From Gammaproteobacteria bacterium (GTDB taxonomy: Bacteria; Pseudomonadota; Gammaproteobacteria; Chromatiales; Chromatiaceae): 64,000 nt of DNA. The DNA lies in NCBI GenBank assembly GCA_011390365.1, contig JAABSM010000006.1, positions 17,025-81,024 on the forward strand, written 5' to 3'. Of this stretch, positions 55,866 through 64,000 are shown one piece after another (the stretch's first letter is position 1; each line of letters begins with the position of its first letter). The notes under the pieces were generated by a model. That model was not told the DNA's origin and did not search any database. It saw nothing but the letters and a program-made list of their open reading frames with translations. The position numbers were made by a program, and so were the translations under genes.

Positions 55866-56419
55866 ATGCCAACTCCATCCAGCGAGAATCTCCGTTTTCG
55901 CGGCGCTCCGCTACGAAGAGCGGAGCTTGAGTTCATCCAGCGGACGGCGCGCCAGTTCAGTCGGCTCAGTCGCACCGAGCTTGCAGCTACGTTGTGTGAC
56001 CAGCTCGGCTGGCTGCGCCCGAGCGGCAAGCCCAAGACGGTAGAATGCCGGCAATACCTGGAAACGCTGGAACAACGGGGTTTGGTCGATCTGCCGCCGC
56101 CGCGCATCGGTCGCCCGAAGGGTTCGACCACTCGCATCGAGGCCGCCGACAAACCCCCTTCGCCCATTCACGGCGCCCTCGCCGCCATCGGCCCGGTCCC
56201 ACTGGAACGGGTTAGCAACTCCGCTTCGCACACCCTATGGCGCTCCCGGATGGAACAATACCACTACCAGGGCTGCAAAACACCGTTTGGCGCCCATTTG
56301 CGCTATCACAGCCGCTGCCCTAAGGGTGAACTCGGCGGCATTCAGTTTAGCAGTGTCCCGCCTGGCGCTTGCGCGCTCGCGACCAGTGGATCGGCTGGTG
56401 TTTCATCGTAGCGCCGACA
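55866..56419 (+). pseudogene. DruA/DUF4338-family gene remnant, truncated at the CRISPR array
   Basis: The start (ATG 55866) reads as a DUF4338-type protein: RLSRTELAATLCDQLGWLRP, KPKTVECRQYLETLEQRG and the conserved YHYQGCKTPFGAHLRYHS. Around 56340-56400 the frame is broken: the expected continuation PAWRLRARDQWIGW appears in another frame, and the coding sequence then stops at the first CRISPR repeat (56420). Only about 180 of the expected 300 or more residues remain. DruA-type proteins occur in Druantia anti-phage systems, but many DUF4338 proteins are associated with mobile elements, so the remnant cannot be assigned a defence role. Confidence 0.75.
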
Positions 56420-59400
56420 CGATTCATCCCCGCGCCTGCGGGGAACACTCGACCGCCTTCTTGCGCTCCAGGGCGATGAACGGTTCATCCCCGCGCCTGC
56501 GGGGAACACGAACCGCACCGCGACGGTACCCCCCACTGGCACGGTTCATCCCCGCGCCTGCGGGGAACACTCTCTTGATCGTTTGCGGATATCAGCATTA
56601 CACGGTTCATCCCCGCGCCTGCGGGGAACACTCAACCGTGGAGACGGGGATCAAGGGCCGCACCGGTTCATCCCCGCGCCTGCGGGGAACACGTTTTCAG
56701 CCACGCCTCCTCGATGGCGGCTGGCGGTTCATCCCCGCGCCTGCGGGGAACACATCTTGCCCACCGCCTCAGCCGTACCGCCAGCCGGTTCATCCCCGCG
56801 CCTGCGGGGAACACCCACGGATATTCCGGACGATCAAGACCGTGATCGGTTCATCCCCGCGCCTGCGGGGAACACCGGATTTTAGGATATGATGTAGGCG
56901 TTTTTCACGGTTCATCCCCGCGCCTGCGGGGAACACACAGGCGGGGCACCAGGGGCGCCCGAGACGGACGGTTCATCCCCGCGCCTGCGGGGAACACCAC
57001 CTGGTCTACATTCGCCAGCGCGCTGAGGCCGGTTCATCCCCGCGCCTGCGGGGAACACTGGCAGGGATTAAAGCAGATATTTGGTTATCTCGGTTCATCC
57101 CCGCGCCTGCGGGGAACACGTTTGTGGTTCTCGGGCGATCCTGAGCTCGGTCGGTTCATCCCCGCGCCTGCGGGGAACACAAACAGCGGAACTCCATAAT
57201 AGTGAGAAGCGACGGTTCATCCCCGCGCCTGCGGGGAACACGTCTCTCGCTAATTCGTCGCCTGATGAAGAAGCGGTTCATCCCCGCGCCTGCGGGGAAC
57301 ACCCCAGGTCCGCCGAGCGGCGCTTGGGGCTATCCGGTTCATCCCCGCGCCTGCGGGGAACACATCCCACCCGCTATGTCGCTGCTTGGTCCAGGCGGTT
57401 CATCCCCGCGCCTGCGGGGAACACCGCAAATTCCAGTTGCAAATCCTGGAAACGAACGGTTCATCCCCGCGCCTGCGGGGAACACGCTCGGGCCATCTCC
57501 CTGCGGGAGAGGCCCAGCGGTTCATCCCCGCGCCTGCGGGGAACACCCAGTGCTGAGTGACGAAGAGCGGGAACAGTTCGGTTCATCCCCGCGCCTGCGG
57601 GGAACACTCACGGTCCAGGCTCTTGGGCCAGGATCCGTGCGGTTCATCCCCGCGCCTGCGGGGAACACGTTGGCGCAGGTTTTCTCGCGTCGGACTCGTT
57701 CGGTTCATCCCCGCGCCTGCGGGGAACACTTGGCGGCGCGGTCGGCCTTGGCGGCGTCGGCCGGTTCATCCCCGCGCCTGCGGGGAACACCTTGTGCAGC
57801 CCCAGGTCATGTTATGCAATCACGGTTCATCCCCGCGCCTGCGGGGAACACGCGGGTGCTAAACACGGGAAACCCCCAAGGAGCGGTTCATCCCCGCGCC
57901 TGCGGGGAACACTCCCACCGCAGCGCCCGCGGGGTAGCGTTGGGCGGTTCATCCCCGCGCCTGCGGGGAACACGGTGGGGGCCGTTCCGCGCCCGCATGG
58001 CGGAGCGGTTCATCCCCGCGCCTGCGGGGAACACAGCGTCACCCGGCTAAAGCACAGCCATGTGGCCGGTTCATCCCCGCGCCTGCGGGGAACACTTCGG
58101 TCTCATCTAGGGTTAGTGGTTTGTTCACGGTTCATCCCCGCGCCTGCGGGGAACACTTGCCGGTGATACGTTTACCCAGACGCTGGAGCGGTTCATCCCC
58201 GCGCCTGCGGGGAACACCTGGTGACGGTGCCAGCGCCCGCGTGATTATCCGGTTCATCCCCGCGCCTGCGGGGAACACTCATCCGTCCAGGCGTTGCGGG
58301 CGATCAGCACCGGTTCATCCCCGCGCCTGCGGGGAACACTGGCGAAGCATGGTGAAAATCGACTCGCCAGACGGTTCATCCCCGCGCCTGCGGGGAACAC
58401 TATTGCCCGCTGGTGACCTGGGTCAACCAGCGCGGTTCATCCCCGCGCCTGCGGGGAACACCTCCCGGCGGGAGGGGGAGGAAGAGGTCTAGCCGGTTCA
58501 TCCCCGCGCCTGCGGGGAACACAACCCGCCCGATACCCGAAAGCTCAGCCACTTCGGTTCATCCCCGCGCCTGCGGGGAACACTCCGGTCTCCAGTACGG
58601 CCTGGGCCAGATCGGCGGTTCATCCCCGCGCCTGCGGGGAACACACCATGCCCGGGGCATAGCGCCCGCTCTCCAGCGGTTCATCCCCGCGCCTGCGGGG
58701 AACACCAGCTGGCGCTTGGCGACAAACCGAGACATCACGGTTCATCCCCGCGCCTGCGGGGAACACTGAAGGTGATGGAGAAGAGCCGACAGATCGGGCG
58801 GTTCATCCCCGCGCCTGCGGGGAACACTCGCCGTCTCCGCTATAGTTGGCGTAATGCGTCGGTTCATCCCCGCGCCTGCGGGGAACACCGGGGCCAATCC
58901 TCGCCGACGTGGTGCGCCTGCGGTTCATCCCCGCGCCTGCGGGGAACACAGCCCGCTGCTGGCGATATACCCCGCCTTGGCCGGTTCATCCCCGCGCCTG
59001 CGGGGAACACATGACGGCTCCAGTGAGGCGCTGATGCGCGGCCGGTTCATCCCCGCGCCTGCGGGGAACACCGGGTTTGAAAGAGCCGCCACTCAGCTCC
59101 TGACGGTTCATCCCCGCGCCTGCGGGGAACACAAAATCTGGTACAGCCTCTCGGGCGTGAGGTCCGGTTCATCCCCGCGCCTGCGGGGAACACCCGAGAC
59201 GCTGCGCAATGAGGGGCTGCGGAGGCGGTTCATCCCCGCGCCTGCGGGGAACACTCCCACACCGCATAGGCGCTGCCTGCCACCCGCGGTTCATCCCCGC
59301 GCCTGCGGGGAACACAGTCACCGCCTGGGATGCCGCGAGGGATGCCGCGGTTCATCCCCGCGCCTGCGGGGAACACCCCACCGCCGGGTACTCATCAGCG

Positions 59401-62400
59401 CTGGCCGGCGGTTCATCCCCGCGCCTGCGGGGAACACTCCCGATTTCGATAAGATCGGCATTTCCAAACCGGTTCATCCCCGCGCCTGCGGGGAACACTG
59501 GTCGATTAAATCCGACTCCAGCCCCATCCACGGTTCATCCCCGCGCCTGCGGGGAACACGGGGATGGATGCCTTGCGCCGCTCTGGGGTGACGGTTCATC
59601 CCCGCGCCTGCGGGGAACACGCTATCGGCTGGCGGCCGGCCAGGATTCGGGGCGGTTCATCCCCGCGCCTGCGGGGAACACTCCACCGCCTCCTCGGAGC
59701 CCTTCAGCACCGCCGGTTCATCCCCGCGCCTGCGGGGAACACGGAGAGGTTAGGCTCGGACGATTCGTCCAAGTCGGTTCATCCCCGCGCCTGCGGGGAA
59801 CACCTCCATCAATACCGGGTATTTGTTCCGTCAAACGGTTCATCCCCGCGCCTGCGGGGAACACGTATTAAAGAAAATTTTCAAATTTTTTTCGTTCGGT
59901 TCATCCCCGCGCCTGCGGGGAACACGTTACCAACGTTCGGGGATTAAATCGCGAACGTCGGTTCATCCCCGCGCCTGCGGGGAACACTTGTTTTCCCATC
60001 TTGCACCTGCGCCGTTTGACGGTTCATCCCCGCGCCTGCGGGGAACACTCTGTGCTCTGTGGTTACCCTTGCGCCTTTAGCGGTTCATCCCCGCGCCTGC
60101 GGGGAACACCCGAAGGGGGCGCGGAACAGATTGAACGCGCGCGGTTCATCCCCGCGCCTGCGGGGAACACACTAGAACCATTATGTCCGCCTCGGCTCGC
60201 AACGGTTCATCCCCGCGCCTGCGGGGAACACCCAAGGCTACGCGGAAGAGTGGCAAGAACCGGCGGTTCATCCCCGCGCCTGCGGGGAACACTTCCCAGG
60301 CATTGGTTGCCGATGTCTCGGCGTCGGTTCATCCCCGCGCCTGCGGGGAACACGTTCTCTTCGGTGAGGCGGTCGATTTGTTTGTTCGGTTCATCCCCGC
60401 GCCTGCGGGGAACACAAGTCAAAGCCGATCCACGGCGACGACGAGCCCGGTTCATCCCCGCGCCTGCGGGGAACACGCCAGGGTCACGCTTGTCCATCCC
60501 ATTTTCGTCGGTTCATCCCCGCGCCTGCGGGGAACACCCATGATTACCAACCATCGGGGAGCCCCAGATCGGTTCATCCCCGCGCCTGCGGGGAACACGC
60601 GGCGCAGCGCCTGGAGGCCCAGCACCGGGTCGGTTCATCCCCGCGCCTGCGGGGAACACATTGTTCTGATTTGTGTCTAGGATAATTCGCACGGTTCATC
60701 CCCGCGCCTGCGGGGAACACAACGACTCACCGCACGTGCTGGCGGAGGAGTACGGTTCATCCCCGCGCCTGCGGGGAACACTACTGTGTGACCAACTCCC
60801 CGTCGACAAGGCACGGTTCATCCCCGCGCCTGCGGGGAACACGGGATCACTCGGGTTAGTGCTGCTCTGATACTCGGTTCATCCCCGCGCCTGCGGGGAA
60901 CACGATATCGTTTGAATATTCGACCACAGGCAGTGCGGTTCATCCCCGCGCCTGCGGGGAACACCTCCAGGAAACTATCAAAACCTATACAGTCGACGGT
61001 TCATCCCCGCGCCTGCGGGGAACACGCTAATCCGCCATTGTCGTGAGATAGGAGGAGCGGTTCATCCCCGCGCCTGCGGGGAACACCGCTCGATATCTCC
61101 CCGCAGATTGATGACAGGCGGTTCATCCCCGCGCCTGCGGGGAACACAGCGCGGGACGAGGCCCGGACGTAGCATACCGCGGTTCATCCCCGCGCCTGCG
61201 GGGAACACAGCTTCCGCTGCAGCTCGTCGATACGCTCGCTCGGTTCATCCCCGCGCCTGCGGGGAACACTGGAGATGGAGAAGCGACGGTGTAACGAACC
61301 TCGGTTCATCCCCGCGCCTGCGGGGAACACTGCGTATTAGAGGGCGAAACCGTTAGCAGGTACGGTTCATCCCCGCGCCTGCGGGGAACACAACGACGAG
61401 GGGGACGTTTACACGCTGGCGCAAGGTTCATCCCCGCGCCTGCGGGGAACACGGGCGCGAGGAGATCCACCGCGACCGCCAAACCGGTTCATCCCCGCGC
61501 CTGCGGGGAACACGTTCCTCTATTGGCTCTTTTGGCAGGCGGTTCCGGTTCATCCCCGCGCCTGCGGGGAACACCGACAACGTCCCGTCCATATCACCAG
61601 GTCGATCGGTTCATCCCCGCGCCTGCGGGGAACACGCCTGATTTATGGGTGCATTCTCCCAACGCGTCGGTTCATCCCCGCGCCTGCGGGGAACACACCA
61701 GATCCATGGAGAGGCAATCAAGAACGCACGGTTCATCCCCGCGCCTGCGGGGAACACCTCGGCGAATGAAGGGCGTAGGCTCGATCATTACGGTTCATCC
61801 CCGCGCCTGCGGGGAACACGATGCGCCAGACAGAGGATAACGGCGGCGTCTCGGTTCATCCCCGCGCCTGCGGGGAACACTGACGGCGACGCCCCGGCGG
61901 CGCGCGCTTGGACGGTTCATCCCCGCGCCTGCGGGGAACACCCTGGAGGAGCGGATAAACGCCAATCGCCGGTACGGTTCATCCCCGCGCCTGCGGGGAA
62001 CACCCATGATTACCAACCATCGGGGCGCCCACGATCGGTTCATCCCCGCGCCTGCGGGGAACACATTCCAGCACGGAAACCGTTCACGCGGTAGAGCGGT
62101 TCATCCCCGCGCCTGCGGGGAACACACAAAAATGGAAGATGGGCGATTTGTGCCAGTCGGTTCATCCCCGCGCCTGCGGGGAACACTATGCTGGGTGGGT
62201 TCGTTATTTTGATGCTCTCCGGTTCATCCCCGCGCCTGCGGGGAACACGCGGCCGGAGCGCAGGCCGAGGCGCTGGGCGGCGGTTCATCCCCGCGCCTGC
62301 GGGGAACACGGGGTCGGCCCCGAGGTTCCCTATCAGGATGACGGTTCATCCCCGCGCCTGCGGGGAACACTTCATCGATAATTACCACCGCCCCATGCGT

Positions 62401-64000
62401 CTCGGTTCATCCCCGCGCCTGCGGGGAACACGGTGAAATCAGTCGCCGGATTCTCCCCCGCGCCGGTTCATCCCCGCGCCTGCGGGGAACACGCATCGAG
62501 TCCGCGGCCGCGGCGCCGGAGGGGACGGTTCATCCCCGCGCCTGCGGGGAACACCCGCAAGGATACCGGCAAGCGGCCCCAGGTGGCGGTTCATCCCCGC
62601 GCCTGCGGGGAACACGGATCGATCCAGCTGACGACGATGCAGTTTTGCGGTTCATCCCCGCGCCTGCGGGGAACACGTAAATCGGACGTTGCCCGAGGCC
62701 GTAGTGCTCGGTTCATCCCCGCGCCTGCGGGGAACACATTTCATCCGACACCCCCAGCGCCCTCGCCGTCGGTTCATCCCCGCGCCTGCGGGGAACACAT
62801 GCCCACCCAGGTCATTGACCAGCCCGTCATCGGTTCATCCCCGCGCCTGCGGGGAACACTCCGATGGGAGGGCCATTATTTTTATCGCTACCGGTTCATC
62901 CCCGCGCCTGCGGGGAACACCGATTCTTTCGACTAGCGGGCAACTACGCAAACGGTTCATCCCCGCGCCTGCGGGGAACACAACCATGTCCGGCTCCGCC
63001 TCTCCGTGTGATCCGGTTCATCCCCGCGCCTGCGGGGAACACGGGTAGGTGATCGTCCAAAGCGTGCGCTGATCCGGTTCATCCCCGCGCCTGCGGGGAA
63101 CACGCCTCTCCATGGATCTGGTATATGATTCAGGCCGGTTCATCCCCGCGCCTGCGGGGAACACCGCATCGCAAATACTATACGGGCCTTGACGGTCGGT
63201 TCATCCCCGCGCCTGCGGGGAACACTTCCAATGACATTTTCGTTAACGCTTCCCACTCGGTTCATCCCCGCGCCTGCGGGGAACACTTGTTGTTGACGGT
63301 AGAGACAATATAGGCCAGCGGTTCATCCCCGCGCCTGCGGGGAACACTCGCATTTAATCATTATCGATGCGGACAAATCCGGTTCATCCCCGCGCCTGCG
63401 GGGAACACGGAAGGTGAGGTATGGGGGAGGGTAAGGAGTGCGGTTCATCCCCGCGCCTGCGGGGAACACTCGTTCCCCTGTGCGTTTGTCGAGGTTGGTT
63501 ACCGGTTCATCCCCGCGCCTGCGGGGAACACTTCGAACAGAAACAAAAAGCAGTTCGGGTATACGGTTCATCCCCGCGCCTGCGGGGAACACCGGTCAAG
63601 ACCCAACCGAAAGTTTCCTATGCGCGGTTCATCCCCGCGCCTGCGGGGAACACCTATGTCCGTCACCATTAACGGCCAATTGCTGCGGTTCATCCCCGCG
63701 CCTGCGGGGAACACTGAAGGTGACATGATGGCCGAGAAACACCCAGCGGTTCATCCCCGCGCCTGCGGGGAACACGTACTGGACGAGGACGGCAACGAAA
63801 CCAATCTCCGGTTCATCCCCGCGCCTGCGGGGAACACCCCGTCCAGTTCGACCCGGAACACCCGGACGCCGGTTCATCCCCGCGCCTGCGGGGAACACCA
63901 CATCCGACATGCCGAAAATAAATTTCTCGACGGTTCATCCCCGCGCCTGCGGGGAACACAATGTTTGACCCGGTATTGATCGTCATAACTGCGGTTCATC
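56420..64000 (-). CRISPR. Type I-E-like CRISPR array, 124 complete repeats, continues past the window
   Basis: 124 complete 29-bp repeats start every 61 or 62 bp from 56420 to 63931; a 125th begins at 63992 and is cut by the window end. The 124 spacers are 32 bp (116) or 33 bp (8). Repeats are identical except the first (G to A at base 3) and the one at 61424 (C to A at base 1). On the minus strand the repeat begins GTGTTCCCCGC and ends GGGGATGAACCG, the I-E pattern, predicting an AUGAACCG crRNA handle. Transcription is therefore right to left, with leader and cas genes to the right of the window; the degenerate repeat at 56420 is the leader-distal end. Confidence 0.97.

Noticed and set aside
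55866-56419. Druantia defence system
   Set aside because: Only a frameshifted fragment of a DUF4338-type gene remains and no DruB-E or helicase gene is adjacent.
58035-58066. Spacer sharing CCCGGCTAAAGC (12 bases) with the host repeat at 28160-28171
   Set aside because: With this many spacers and this much host sequence, matches of 12 bases are expected by chance; no extended similarity.
56420-64000. Many open frames of 60-280 codons across the array with repeats such as RFIPAPAGNT or GSSPRLRGT
   Set aside because: They are translations of the 29-bp CRISPR repeat in all frames, not genes; the 61-bp period and stop-free repeat explain them.

Overview
The window is GC-rich, densely coded chromosomal DNA. 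It looks like a free-living gammaproteobacterium, probably a Chromatiales-type (purple-sulfur or sulfur-oxidising) lineage. Supporting features are the Obg-ProB arrangement, an OxyR regulator, TtcA/YciB/YceF housekeeping genes, MenB/MenC beside the hydrogenase-maturation gene hypF, rubredoxin, a hemerythrin, and a full osmolyte-type sucrose operon. The taxonomic call is inference from gene content; no rRNA or tRNA gene was seen.

Layout. 0-7.5 kb: obgE (5' truncated by the window edge), proB, a 100-bp MITE-like palindrome, a flavin-reductase-like protein, a membrane sensor-like protein, a decayed rubredoxin reductase next to intact rubredoxin, oxyR, a hemerythrin-CZB protein and an unknown membrane protein. 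7.6-20.6 kb: a peptide-bond-chemistry neighbourhood. It holds an ATP-grasp enzyme paired with a large uncharacterised protein bearing a papain-like Cys-His-Asn signature, a broken ParE/antitoxin pair, a DUF3095 cyclase-fold protein, and then the Anbu module (transglutaminase/DUF2126 protein, Anbu proteasome-like peptidase, circularly permuted ATP-grasp, alpha-E protein). 20.6-31 kb: a polytopic membrane protein, a DEAD-box helicase, a metallophosphoesterase, ttcA, yciB, yciI-like, a periplasmic PPIase, hisH-hisA, grxD and thyA. 31-36 kb: exported proteins (DUF192, a DUF3365 haem protein, a FecR-domain coiled-coil protein) and an O-antigen-ligase-like protein. 36-42.3 kb: a minus-strand sucrose operon (sps-spp-fructokinase-sus) whose four genes overlap at every junction. 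42.5-49.9 kb: a MarR regulator, YceF, a TctC-like binding protein, a 1264-residue binding-protein/sensor/MFS fusion and a coupled sulfotransferase. 50-55.8 kb: minus-strand menB, menC, hypF and an unknown conserved protein. 55.9-64 kb: a truncated DruA/DUF4338 gene followed by one end of a very large type I-E-like CRISPR array (124 complete repeats plus a partial one) that runs off the right edge.

How they fit together. The Anbu module plus the adjoining ATP-grasp/papain-like pair suggests linked amide-bond formation and hydrolysis. The sucrose operon would make sucrose from UDP-glucose and fructose-6-P and recycle it (osmoprotection or carbon storage). The transporter fusion and its neighbours suggest ligand-gated uptake or export. 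The CRISPR array reads right to left, so the left end is the old, leader-distal end. It contains two pairs of related spacers that record repeated acquisition from the same or related invaders. Intergenic gaps carry several families of dispersed palindromic repeats shared between distant loci.
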